64,000 bases of DNA from Verrucomicrobiia bacterium. Its GTDB lineage: Bacteria; Verrucomicrobiota; Verrucomicrobiia; Limisphaerales; UBA8199. Position 1 is the stretch's first letter. Each line of letters begins with the position of its first letter. Made by a program: the position numbers and the translations under genes. A model generated the notes under the pieces. That model was not told the origin of the DNA, made no database searches, and worked only from the letters and a program-made list of their open reading frames with translations. This document shows positions 46,928-57,161 of this stretch, piece by piece. The DNA is taken from contig DASYZB010000027.1 in assembly GCA_035946615.1 (NCBI GenBank), positions 1 through 64,000 on the forward strand, given 5' to 3'.

Positions 46928-47000
46928 GCCCTACGGCGTCGTCACTTACGACGACGACCAGCAACAGAGCAACTTGCCGAATGCTTAACACAACTAACAC
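46914..47000 (-). CDS. ilvL: ilv leader peptide (attenuation)
   Basis: A 28-codon frame from GTG 47000, or 25 codons from GTG 46991, which has AAGGTG six bases upstream. It contains the run ALLLVVVV (codons GCT CTG TTG CTG GTC GTC GTC GTA), with further Val, Leu and Ile codons before it (VLVVLSI). It ends at TGA 46914. Such runs of regulatory branched-chain codons ahead of a terminator are the hallmark of ilv and leu leaders. Scarce charged Leu or Val tRNA would stall the ribosome on this run and favour the antiterminator. Confidence 0.85.
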   Translation of the reverse strand: MLVVLSIRQVALLLVVVVSDDAVGLCRS

Positions 47001-47053
47001 CTTAATAAAAGGGCCCTGGCGGGTCAAGAAGATCTGCAAAAAATTAATCTCCT

Positions 47054-48715
47054 TCAGAGTCCCAGGAGCTTTTCCAGTTCGGGTTTGATGAAGACCAGGT
47101 CAATCGCACCTCGCACTACCCCGCCAATCAGCCAAGGGTTGAGGCCCGCTTCCTTTATCATCTCGCGGAGACGAACGCGCAAGCGGTCGCGGACCTGCTC
47201 GCGGAGCGGGCGGTCCATCTGCTCGAGCTTCAGCCCGTTGAGCGCCGTATCAATGGGCCGAATCGTCTCGGGTGTGTACTGTATCGGCCCAAAGGAGGTC
47301 TCTTGCTGAAGGAACTGCTGCGCCTTCTGGCGGCCAAGATCGTAATCATGGTCCCGATAGCGCCGGTCGAAAAATCCCGCAAAGGCGCAAAGCTCGGCCC
47401 CAGCCAATTCGTTCTGGCCGGCGGTGATGCCAAAGATGGTCATCTCGTCGCGAGAGGCAAGGCTGGCTGCCTTTTCCAAAGTCAGAATCGAATCGATCCA
47501 AACATCGCGCGTTGTTGCGGGCAGTCGGTTGTAATCGGACAGGAATTGTGCGCGCAGTCGAGCGCGGGCTTGATCGAGGGTCTCCGGCGCACGCCCGTTG
47601 CTCACCGGTGATTCGGTGGAGAACAAGCCGGGGAGCAGGGCGCTGGCCGCGTGTTGCAGAACAGCGGCGCGCTGATTGGCTTCGGGAAGGGGCTCGCGCA
47701 GCCAATCCCGCAGTTGCTCGGCCCGCCGGTTGAAGAGCGCCACTTGCGAGTTCACCGCTTCGGCCGTCACCCAATCCTGAAAACGCGCCTGGTCGAAAAT
47801 CGAGCCGGCCAGGCGCAGGGCCGTATTGCGGAAATTGGCCTGGCCGGCATTGAATGAGCCGCTGGCGGTCGAGGTCTTTGGACCGTGCGCAATGAACAGG
47901 TAGAAGCGGTTATCGACATCGAGATGGCCATCGATTTGATCGACCAGGTTTTTGGCCAGGCCCAATGGTTCGTTTTGAAACGTGCCTCCGTCCGTGTAGG
48001 CGAAAGCGCAGGCGCCGGTCAGGGGTGTAATGGGAGCTGGGTTGGTGTAGTCGGCGGCCTGGCGTTGCACCTCAATGACCCGGAACGCAAAGGGAAATGC
48101 GCCGCAGGATACTGCCGCGTTGCGCAGGGGGTCCCAAACCGCAAGAGCATCGTCCTGTGCATTCATCGCATCGAGGCGGACAGCCAGTTGATCCTGATGG
48201 CGCGTATAGATGAATTGTCCGGCAGGCCGGAGGGCGAGGCCGCAATCGACTCCGTTGAGGTTGGCCAGCGCCAGCCCCAGGTGCAACCGGGCCGCGCAGG
48301 CCGAGTGGCGAATGGGCGCAGGCGACGGCCCATTTTCGTAGCGAGCTGTGAGATAGCGCTTGGAAATATCAATTACAGATTGGGATGAGAAGATGGATTG
48401 GGACGGGTCATCCTGCCCATGCATCGCCAGGAGGGATTCAAGGTCCGCATCGATCACCCATGGGCTGTAGAGGGCATTCGAATAGGGACCGTCCAGGGAA
48501 TTTCTTTCAAACAAGAGCTTCTGGGCCGCAATGGTCGCACTCATGCCACCCGCCGAGGCGCCAGTGAGCACGTCGATGAAGAGCCTGCGTTCGGCGGGTG
48601 TGTCCGGGTTTTGGTTGTGCTGGCCGATGGCGTGAATGATTTCATAAAGCACGCCGGCCTCGAAACTGCCGAGCGATACCGCCCCCGAGATTGTGATGGC
48701 AAGGCGCTTGGACAT
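47054..48715 (-). CDS. Patatin-like phospholipase family protein
   Basis: A 553-residue protein. The oxyanion region is GAVSLGSFEAGVL, the nucleophile motif GASAGG gives Ser54, and the dyad Asp lies in YTDGGTFQNEP. These are the three patatin elements. The N-terminal 330 residues form the hydrolase. The C-terminal part is helical with no known motif. There is no signal peptide, so it is probably cytosolic or membrane-peripheral and acts on lipid acyl esters. It follows rsmD by 15 bp. Confidence 0.88.
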   Translation of the reverse strand: MSKRLAITISGAVSLGSFEAGVLYEIIHAIGQHNQNPDTPAERRLFIDVLTGASAGGMSATIAAQKLLFERNSLDGPYSNALYSPWVIDADLESLLAMHGQDDPSQSIFSSQSVIDISKRYLTARYENGPSPAPIRHSACAARLHLGLALANLNGVDCGLALRPAGQFIYTRHQDQLAVRLDAMNAQDDALAVWDPLRNAAVSCGAFPFAFRVIEVQRQAADYTNPAPITPLTGACAFAYTDGGTFQNEPLGLAKNLVDQIDGHLDVDNRFYLFIAHGPKTSTASGSFNAGQANFRNTALRLAGSIFDQARFQDWVTAEAVNSQVALFNRRAEQLRDWLREPLPEANQRAAVLQHAASALLPGLFSTESPVSNGRAPETLDQARARLRAQFLSDYNRLPATTRDVWIDSILTLEKAASLASRDEMTIFGITAGQNELAGAELCAFAGFFDRRYRDHDYDLGRQKAQQFLQQETSFGPIQYTPETIRPIDTALNGLKLEQMDRPLREQVRDRLRVRLREMIKEAGLNPWLIGGVVRGAIDLVFIKPELEKLLGL

Positions 48716-48730
48716 GAGAGGTGCGGACTT

Positions 48731-49309
48731 TCAAATCCGCGGACTGAGGAACCGCATCATGCTGTCACCGTGCCGAAGGGTTTTTTCCTCATGCCATTTG
48801 TGTGGAATGGTGAGGGTGTCGCGCCGGGCATGACCCAGGACGAAAAGGCCGCCCGGGCAAAACAGTTGAGGCAAATTGGCATCATCCAACAAGTGCTGGG
48901 CCTGCGAGGTCGAGCGCCGATTGAGATTCTTTTCGCCATAAGGCGGGTCGGCGATAATGAAATCGAAACGTTCTCCCGCCGCCGCCAGTTGGCCCACCGC
49001 CGCAAAGGCGTCCTGCACGCGGACCTGGAAGGTTTCCGGTCCAAAACCGGTATTTTGGAAATTATCTCGCAGGACATCCGCATGGCGCGAAGATTTCTCG
49101 ACGCAGACAACCGAAAGGGCGCCCCGGCTGAGGCATTCAAGGCTGAGCGCGCCGGTGCCGGCAAACAGTTCGAGAACGCGCGCCCCGGCCACGCGCGCCC
49201 CGAGGCTATTAAAGACCGCCTGTTTCACCAGGTCGGGCGTCGGCCGGACCTCAAGGCCCTTGGGCGCTTTCAGCAGCCTCCGCGCGGCTTTGCCACCAGT
49301 AATGCGCAT
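48731..49309 (-). CDS. rsmD: 16S rRNA (guanine-N2) methyltransferase RsmD
   Basis: A 192-residue protein from ATG 49309 (MRITGGKAARRLLKAP, the usual RsmD start). It has RPTPDLVKQAVFNSL, the AdoMet motif VLELFAGTGALSLE and the catalytic DPPYGE. It methylates G966 of 16S rRNA (E. coli numbering) in the small ribosomal subunit. The frame to 49543 is a false extension into the upstream esterase gene, whose stop lies 8 bp before the start. In many bacteria coaD follows; here a patatin gene follows instead. Confidence 0.95.
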   Translation of the reverse strand: MRITGGKAARRLLKAPKGLEVRPTPDLVKQAVFNSLGARVAGARVLELFAGTGALSLECLSRGALSVVCVEKSSRHADVLRDNFQNTGFGPETFQVRVQDAFAAVGQLAAAGERFDFIIADPPYGEKNLNRRSTSQAQHLLDDANLPQLFCPGGLFVLGHARRDTLTIPHKWHEEKTLRHGDSMMRFLSPRI

Positions 49310-49317
49310 GAGGGACT

Positions 49318-50196
49318 TTAGCCCGAAGGGGTGAAGTGCAGAGCCAGCCAGAACACCAAGTCGCGCGTCCAGGGATGCCTGGCCGCCGGATTCCATTTGG
49401 CGGTGCCTAATCCCATCCCGTGCCCGCCTTTTTGATAGATGTGCAAATCGAAAGGCACACCGGCTCGGCGCAGCGCTTCGGCGAACAGCAGGGCATTCTC
49501 GACAGGCACGACAGGGTCTTCCCAGGTGTGCCAGATGAAACAAGGCGGGGTCTCCTTGGTCACCTGCGTCTCGTTTGATAAGAATCGCACCAGCTCCGGA
49601 GAAGGATTGTCTCCCAATAAATTATGTTTCGTCCCTTGGTGGGTGTATTGGCCCATCGTAATGACGGCGTAACAGAGAATCCCCAGGTCCGGGCGTGAAC
49701 TCTGGCGCTCGATTGGGTCGGTGGCATCCGGCTTGCCGTAGTCAAAGTGAGTCAACAACGTCGAGGCCAGATGTCCCCCGGCAGAAGAGCCCATAATTCC
49801 AATGCGATGGGGGTCTAGATTCCATTCTCGCGCCCGGGCACGCACGGTGCGCAGGGCGCGGGCCGCGTCTTCGAGCATGGCCGGATGGCGGTATCCTGCC
49901 GAGCCCAGGCGATACTTCAGAACAAAACCGGCGATGCCCTGTTCGTTGAGGAAGCGCGCGTAATCGACCCCTTCATGCGATGCGAGCATACCGTAACCAC
50001 CCCCCGGGCAAATCACGATGGCAGCGCCGTTGGCCTTCGCCGGCTCCGGCAAATACGGCGTCAAAGTCGGGATGTCCTTCTCCTCTTTCCCTAATGCGCC
50101 CGGAGCCCCGTTCGGCCAGAGAGGAAACGATTCCGCAGCCAGGGAAGAGAGTACGCACGATAATCCGAGAAAAAGGAACACAAAGGCGGTCTTCAT
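49318..50196 (-). CDS. Exported alpha/beta-hydrolase (acetyl-esterase-like)
   Basis: A 292-residue protein with signal peptide FVFLFLGLSCVLSSLAAES. It has the oxyanion motif CPGGGYG, nucleophile GSSAGGH, Asp in WHTWEDPVVP and His in GGHGMGLG. It matches the exported BD-FAE/axe-type esterases that remove acetyl or other acyl groups from polysaccharides. It begins the small minus-strand run with rsmD and patatin. The exact substrate cannot be read from the sequence. Confidence 0.9.
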   Translation of the reverse strand: MKTAFVFLFLGLSCVLSSLAAESFPLWPNGAPGALGKEEKDIPTLTPYLPEPAKANGAAIVICPGGGYGMLASHEGVDYARFLNEQGIAGFVLKYRLGSAGYRHPAMLEDAARALRTVRARAREWNLDPHRIGIMGSSAGGHLASTLLTHFDYGKPDATDPIERQSSRPDLGILCYAVITMGQYTHQGTKHNLLGDNPSPELVRFLSNETQVTKETPPCFIWHTWEDPVVPVENALLFAEALRRAGVPFDLHIYQKGGHGMGLGTAKWNPAARHPWTRDLVFWLALHFTPSG

Positions 50197-50287
50197 TAAG
50201 GCTGAAGCTTATCCATGGCGCGTCCAAAGTCGAGCGCCGGCGTTTTGGCTCGTTAGCGTTCCCTGTGCTGGATCGCCAGACCGAGGA

Positions 50288-50465
50288 GGGCTAATGACAA
50301 AGTCGAAGCCCATTCCTGAGTGTAGGAGACGACGTAAGGAGTCTCTGATAGCAACTCCCGGGTGAAGCCAAAGGCGACCAGCCGGCAATCTTGATCAGAG
50401 ACTCGACTCCTTACGTCGTCTCCTAACGTCTCCTGCAAAGGTTGGGAACCGACCTTTTCACTGGC
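50288..50465. mobile_element. Palindromic element, copy 2
   Basis: It shares with 42306-42491 the left end GGGCTAATGACA, ATTCCTGAG, the arm TGTAGGAGACGACGTAAG, CAATCTTGATCAG and CTCCTTACGTCGTCTCCTA. The right end is worn: the terminal repeat is only weakly present, and a short extra block (AACGTCTCCTGC) follows the right inner arm. It lies between the esterase gene and acs, in intergenic DNA. Confidence 0.75.
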
Positions 50466-50548
50466 AGATCGCCCGAATGCCTTGGCCCACGGCTCCACAG
50501 TTGACGGCGCACACCCTGTCGCCTATATGGGGGTGAACCATCGCTGAT

Positions 50549-52558
<2,010 letters not shown>

Positions 52559-52688
52559 CCCTGAACGAGGTTTGCAGCGCCTTCCCGCATCACATCGGAC
52601 TCAATTGACTTGGGAATCGCCGGGAGTCATTATGCCCGCCGTTCCGCATGAAAAAGTCCTCTCAGTCAAAACCCCAAGGGGCGCCATC

Positions 52689-53714
52689 ATGAATACACCA
52701 ACCACTCTCAACCGCCGCGATTTTCTGCGGGTCACTGCCCTGGCCACTGCCGCCATGCCGCTGGCATCCAGCGCGGCCAATTCTCCGGAGCCTGCGCCGG
52801 CCAAGGGCAAACCCAAGGTGGGTTGTTTAAGCTGGTGCTTTCACGATTTTTCTCCCGGAGTGGACCCCGAGCGGGCTATCGATACTGTCGGGGAGTTGGG
52901 CTTCGACGGCATCGAATTGATCGTGACCGCGAGCCGGGACCTCAAAGGCTTCTGGACCGATACCCGGGTGGACCATTACAAGCAGAAGCTGGAACAGAAT
53001 AAACTGCAAGTGTCACAGTTCGTCCTGTTCCAGCCGGTAGTCGAAGGGCTTTCGAGCCGGAAACCGGATGAGCGCGAGCTGGCATTGGACCACTTCGAGG
53101 CAGGCTGCCGCATCGGGCAAAGGCTGGGCGCGCGCCTTATCAATATCGTGGCGCCCTGGGCGCGCGAGTTGCGAGGGCCTGGCGATTATTTGCCGCGTTA
53201 TTACGAACTACCTCATCCCAAGCCAGGCGAAAAGTTCCACATCGACATTGCCTCTGGTTTTGATTGGGACAGCGTCTGGGCTGGATACGTCGAAACGACC
53301 AGGGCCTGCCTGGAGCGGGCCAAGGCGCATGATTTGAAATTCTCCATCGAGCAGCACACTCATACGCTAATGCCCGAGGCCGCCTCATTCCGCCGGCTCT
53401 GGGATGAGATTCGCGACCCGGCTCTTGGGTACAACCTCGACGCCGGCTGGACCATGTTGCAGCGCGAATACCCGCCTGTGGCCGTTTACAAGGTGCGCCA
53501 CCAACTCCTGAATCTCCATATGCGTGACATCGACGGCCTGATGCGCAGATTCCCAATGATTGGCGACGGAGTCATGGATTTCAAAGCCATTGTCGATGCC
53601 CTGAAGGATGTCGGCTTCGATGGGTTTGCTTCCATCGAACAGGATAAAAATCCCGGTGACATGAAGGAGACCTGCCGCCGTTACCTGAGGATGATGCGAG
53701 AGTATATTGGGTAG
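52689..53714 (+). CDS. Tat-exported sugar-isomerase/epimerase-like TIM-barrel protein
   Basis: 341 residues from ATG 52689. A twin-arginine signal (NRRDFLRVTALATAAMP) precedes an AP-endonuclease-2/xylose-isomerase-like barrel with GCLSWCFHDF, GFDGIELIV, IEQHTHT, NLDAGW, LHMRDIDG and ASIEQD. Glu, His and Asp residues at these barrel ends would bind a divalent metal. Family members isomerise or epimerise sugars or inositols. The frame is open to 52572, but that part lacks the Tat pattern at its start. Confidence 0.88.
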   Translation: MNTPTTLNRRDFLRVTALATAAMPLASSAANSPEPAPAKGKPKVGCLSWCFHDFSPGVDPERAIDTVGELGFDGIELIVTASRDLKGFWTDTRVDHYKQKLEQNKLQVSQFVLFQPVVEGLSSRKPDERELALDHFEAGCRIGQRLGARLINIVAPWARELRGPGDYLPRYYELPHPKPGEKFHIDIASGFDWDSVWAGYVETTRACLERAKAHDLKFSIEQHTHTLMPEAASFRRLWDEIRDPALGYNLDAGWTMLQREYPPVAVYKVRHQLLNLHMRDIDGLMRRFPMIGDGVMDFKAIVDALKDVGFDGFASIEQDKNPGDMKETCRRYLRMMREYIG

Positions 53715-53904
53715 CTGTTGTTGCCTTTTATCCACGCTGCGCAAATCCAGGAAGCTTCGCTGCGGTAACTCGGTTCACACGCCTCATTTCTGCCTTGGCG
53801 CCCGGCGGCAGGGGTCTTGCTCTGCTTATGTCGAGGCGATTCTCGCCGTGCCAAGGATTGGTGTTTCTTTTCCCTTCTGCGGCACAGGCCAGGCCGCCTC
53901 GCTT

Positions 53905-54819
53905 ATGAAAACAGGCTATTTGATCGATATGGACGGCGTCATTTACCGCGAGAATCACCTCGTCCCGGGCGCAAAGGATTTCGTCGAGGCGCTCATCATG
54001 AACGGCGCGCCGTTTATTTTTTTAACCAACAATTCCGCGCCTACCCCAGAGGACCTCGCCGTGCGTCTTGGGCACTTGGGCATTCCAGGGCTTTCGCCGA
54101 GGCATTTTTATACTTCCGCGCTGAACACAGCGGATTTTCTCAATGAAACCCATCCGGCCTGCACTGTATTTGTCATTGGAGAAGGGGGGCTGCTGACGGC
54201 TTTACATGGACATAAGATAGCAAATGACGCCATTCATCCCAGCTACGTTGTAGTGGGCGAGGGGGCGGCCTCGTTGGAAAAACTGGCCAAGGCCCATTCG
54301 TGCATTGAGCGGGGCGCGCGGCTCCTGGCGACGAACCCCGACAACTGGTGCCCTGTCTCCAGCGACGGGACGCGACCGGGGGCCGGCGCCACCGCTGCGT
54401 TTCTCGAAGCCAGCACCGGGCGGCGCGCCTATTACCTGGGGAAACCCAATGGCTACATGTTCCATCGCGCCCGCCGCAAACTCACGGACATGGCCGGCGG
54501 CGCCAAACTCGATGAGACTGTGGTCATAGGTGACACCATGGAGACAGACATCCGGGGCGCGGTTGAGGCCGGTCTGCAATCCTACCTGGTCTTGAGCGGC
54601 TCCACTCGTATCGAGAACGTCATTGACTACGTCTATCAGCCGACGCGGGTGCTGCGAAGTGTGGCGGACCTCATCGAGGAGATGAATTCAGGCAAACCCT
54701 CCAGCCGCCTGGACAGCCCGGTTTTCTCTCAAACGGCCTCGACCGGTGCTCGCTTTGGAAACCGGCATCAAACCGACTCCCAGCATCCCCACAAGCCGCG
54801 CCCGCCTATGGCGAGATAG
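53905..54819 (+). CDS. HAD-family phosphatase, NagD type
   Basis: 304 residues from ATG 53905. It has motif I DMDGVIY (nucleophile Asp), motif II FLTNNS, the NagD cap region with LLATNPDNWCP, YYLGKPN and motif IV GDTMETDI. Members dephosphorylate sugar phosphates or nucleotides. The C-terminal 40 residues are low-complexity and not part of the fold. The longer frame to 53707 has a Cys-rich start unlike any family member, so it is not used. Upstream 53715-53904 holds nothing identifiable. Confidence 0.92.
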   Translation: MKTGYLIDMDGVIYRENHLVPGAKDFVEALIMNGAPFIFLTNNSAPTPEDLAVRLGHLGIPGLSPRHFYTSALNTADFLNETHPACTVFVIGEGGLLTALHGHKIANDAIHPSYVVVGEGAASLEKLAKAHSCIERGARLLATNPDNWCPVSSDGTRPGAGATAAFLEASTGRRAYYLGKPNGYMFHRARRKLTDMAGGAKLDETVVIGDTMETDIRGAVEAGLQSYLVLSGSTRIENVIDYVYQPTRVLRSVADLIEEMNSGKPSSRLDSPVFSQTASTGARFGNRHQTDSQHPHKPRPPMAR

Positions 54820-54928
54820 TAGGGCCGAGTTCCGCGAGGTTTGCTTCTGTGAAGAACCCCTGTACCTATTTCACCCCATTTTAAAAGTGCGAAGGGGGTT
54901 GGAGGTTTTTTGCAGAAAAAGGAGTCTT

Positions 54929-55609
54929 ATGCGAAAGACCAATTTGTATCGAATCATGGCAGCCAGCGGCTTGGCGGCTGCCGTTTTGGCCACTGAGACC
55001 GGCTGCCGTCAACTTCCGGGCACGTCGGGAGAGCAAGGGGCGGCCATCGGGGGTGTGGGGGGAGCGGCGACGGGCGCCCTGGTTGGCGGCGAACATCATC
55101 GGTTATTGGGCGCATTGCTGGGCGGCGCCGTGGGCGCGGGCGGTGGCTATCTGATTGGCGCAAATAAAGACCAGATCATGGGCCACGATACGAGCGCGGC
55201 GCAACAGGCCGTTGCCAACGCACAAACCCACCCGGCTACTCCCCAAATGGCCTTGAACGCCCCGACCGCCGACCTCAATGGAGACGGCTTTGTCACAATG
55301 GATGAAGTTGTGGCCATGAAGCGCGCTGGTTTGTCAGATCAGCAAATGCTCCAACGGTTGCAGGCTACGGGACAAGTGTTTGAATTGACACCCGAGCAGC
55401 AGGACTATTTGCGCAACAACGGCGTTGATCAATATGTGATCGATCAAATGCCGCAGATTAACCGGAATGTGCGCGATCAATTGATGGCCCAACCGCCGGG
55501 GGCGCCGACGCCCAACAGCTATTTGAACCAACCGGTGCCGCCACCTCCCGGACCAGCCCCATCCGCCCCCGCTGTTCCGCCGCCCACTGCTCCCCCGCCG
55601 CATTATTAA
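54929..55609 (+). CDS. Glycine-zipper protein with EF-hand and Pro-rich tail
   Basis: 226 residues. AAGGAG precedes the ATG at 54929. The N-terminus is a signal segment ending at a Cys (AAAVLATETGC), a possible lipobox though not a canonical one. Then comes a glycine zipper (AIGGVGGAATGALVGG and LLGGAVGAGGGYLIGAN), which usually inserts in membranes. A single EF-hand-like loop DLNGDGFVTMDE follows, then helices. The last 45 residues are Pro/Ala-rich. It probably sits in the outer envelope. Function is not assignable. Confidence 0.75.
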   Translation: MRKTNLYRIMAASGLAAAVLATETGCRQLPGTSGEQGAAIGGVGGAATGALVGGEHHRLLGALLGGAVGAGGGYLIGANKDQIMGHDTSAAQQAVANAQTHPATPQMALNAPTADLNGDGFVTMDEVVAMKRAGLSDQQMLQRLQATGQVFELTPEQQDYLRNNGVDQYVIDQMPQINRNVRDQLMAQPPGAPTPNSYLNQPVPPPPGPAPSAPAVPPPTAPPPHY

Positions 55610-55616
55610 GAGCAGG

Positions 55617-55916
55617 TCAGCTTTGAGCTATGCGCCGCAAGTAATCGAAGCTGTAGATGCCGGTGTTATGACCATCGGCCCAGGCAGGTTGGAGGGCATA
55701 GGCGCCAATTCGGATTAGCGCGCGCAACTCGAACGACGAGGGCCTCAGGGGTTGCTCCGGGCCTTTGTAGAGATTGCCCATGACATCGCGTTCGCCCTTG
55801 CACCCGGCGCAAGGGCAGGCGCGGCGGAGTTTTCCCAGTGGGATATACGTCTCCGTGCCGTCCTCCCATTTGATGGCGAGTTCGTTGCCGACGGATTGAA
55901 TGTCGAGTGGCAGCAT
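55617..55916 (-). CDS. DUF971-domain protein
   Basis: 99 residues from ATG 55916. It has ELAIKWEDGTETYIPLGKLR, the Cys-containing block CPCAGCKGE, and the closing GHNTGIYSFDYLRRIA, together diagnostic of DUF971 (related to the N-domain of gamma-butyrobetaine hydroxylase and often linked to Fe-S or metal biology). The frame to 56204 is a false extension into the aminotransferase gene, which ends 10 bp upstream. Role unknown. Confidence 0.88.
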   Translation of the reverse strand: MLPLDIQSVGNELAIKWEDGTETYIPLGKLRRACPCAGCKGERDVMGNLYKGPEQPLRPSSFELRALIRIGAYALQPAWADGHNTGIYSFDYLRRIAQS

Positions 55917-55926
55917 GACTCCCGGT

Positions 55927-57078
55927 TCAGAGCAATTCGAGCAGACGATGCAACTCCTCGTCCGTGTTGTAAAAATGCGGCGAGAGCCGAATGTACTTTG
56001 TGCCCGTCCTATCCACGCGCAACGAAGTGACGATATTGGCTTGAAGGAGCTTTTGATGAAGCGGGGCCAGGTCTTTCCCGGGCTGATGGAACGAGGTGAT
56101 GCCGCCGGTATTCTCGGGCGGAACGTCCGCGTGCAAAACGGTGTATCCTTTGGCCTGAAGCGCGGGGGCGAGCCAGGCCCTTTTGCGAAGCAATTCTTTG
56201 GCAATATTTTCTATACCCAGTTCGAGCAGCAACTCCATTGCAGCTTTCAGCCCCACCAAACCCAGGAGATTCTGCGTGCCTGCTTCGTACTTGGCCGCGC
56301 CACTGCGAAGAACGATTTTTTCCTGAGCAACGAAATCCGGGCACTGGACGTTATGCCAGCCATAGACCGGCGGGTTAAGCCGGTCCTGGATGGAATGGCG
56401 CACGTACATAACACCGGCCCCGCAGGGGCCAAGCAGCCATTTGTGCGCGTCGGCGGCCAAAAGGTCCACCTGTTCGGTTGGCATAGGGAAAGCCCCTAGC
56501 GTCTGAATCGCATCGAGGCAGAAAAGAATTCGCCGCTCGCGCAGGAGCCGGCCAATGGTTTGAAAATCGAGCCGGTAACCGCTGACAAAATGGCAGGAGG
56601 CCAGAGCGACCAGCCTTGTGTTTTCATCGACCTGGCCCAGCACGTCTTTGGGGCGGATGGCGCCCAGGCCACGGGTATTCATCAGGCGCACCTCCACTCC
56701 TTGTTCAGCCAGGGCCATCCAAGGATAAACATTGGAAGGATAATCTTCGAAATAAATCAGGATGTTGTCGCCCCGCCGCAATTTGAGTCCGCTGGCGAAA
56801 AAGCTCAACGCCAGCGAGGTGGGGCCCACTAAGGCGACTTCCTCGGGTTGGCAGTGCAGCAACTGGGCCGCCAGACTGCGGGCTTGGGTCAGGATGGCCG
56901 GATAAACGAATGCCTCCTGATCTCCTGTAGCGCCTTGCCGGGCAAAAGAAGCGACTGCTTCGCACACCCTCCGCGATAAAGGGCAAACGGCCGCGTGCGC
57001 CAGGAAGACCTTGTGCTGCGTGACCGGAAATTCACGCCGGCGCAATTCTTCCTTGGAGAGCAGGTCGGTTAATGTCAT
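55927..57078 (-). CDS. Class V aminotransferase (cysteine desulfurase-like)
   Basis: 383 residues of fold-type I PLP enzyme. The PLP lysine is in ADAHKWLLGP and the cofactor Asp in FCLDAIQTLG. ALVGPTSLAL and GAAKYEAGTQN are further class V features. The Cys loop expected of true desulfurases is not evident, so isopenicillin-epimerase-like or another beta-eliminating activity is equally possible. A DUF971 gene follows closely and might cooperate in sulfur or metal chemistry (inference). Confidence 0.85.
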   Translation of the reverse strand: MTLTDLLSKEELRRREFPVTQHKVFLAHAAVCPLSRRVCEAVASFARQGATGDQEAFVYPAILTQARSLAAQLLHCQPEEVALVGPTSLALSFFASGLKLRRGDNILIYFEDYPSNVYPWMALAEQGVEVRLMNTRGLGAIRPKDVLGQVDENTRLVALASCHFVSGYRLDFQTIGRLLRERRILFCLDAIQTLGAFPMPTEQVDLLAADAHKWLLGPCGAGVMYVRHSIQDRLNPPVYGWHNVQCPDFVAQEKIVLRSGAAKYEAGTQNLLGLVGLKAAMELLLELGIENIAKELLRKRAWLAPALQAKGYTVLHADVPPENTGGITSFHQPGKDLAPLHQKLLQANIVTSLRVDRTGTKYIRLSPHFYNTDEELHRLLELL

Positions 57079-57161
57079 CGCAAAAAAATACGCAAGACCC
57101 TGGCGTGCTGTCCAGAGCCGTCCACATCCGCCGAAATCCCCTTAAAGAATTCTAGCGATTT

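Noticed and set aside
47001-47060. Promoter for the ilv leader (TTGACC at 47022-47027, TATTAA at 47002-47007)
   Set aside because: The spacing is only 14 bp and the predicted start would remove the leader's ribosome site, so I do not call it.
48398-49321. Plus-strand frame of 307 codons
   Set aside because: Antisense to patatin and rsmD.
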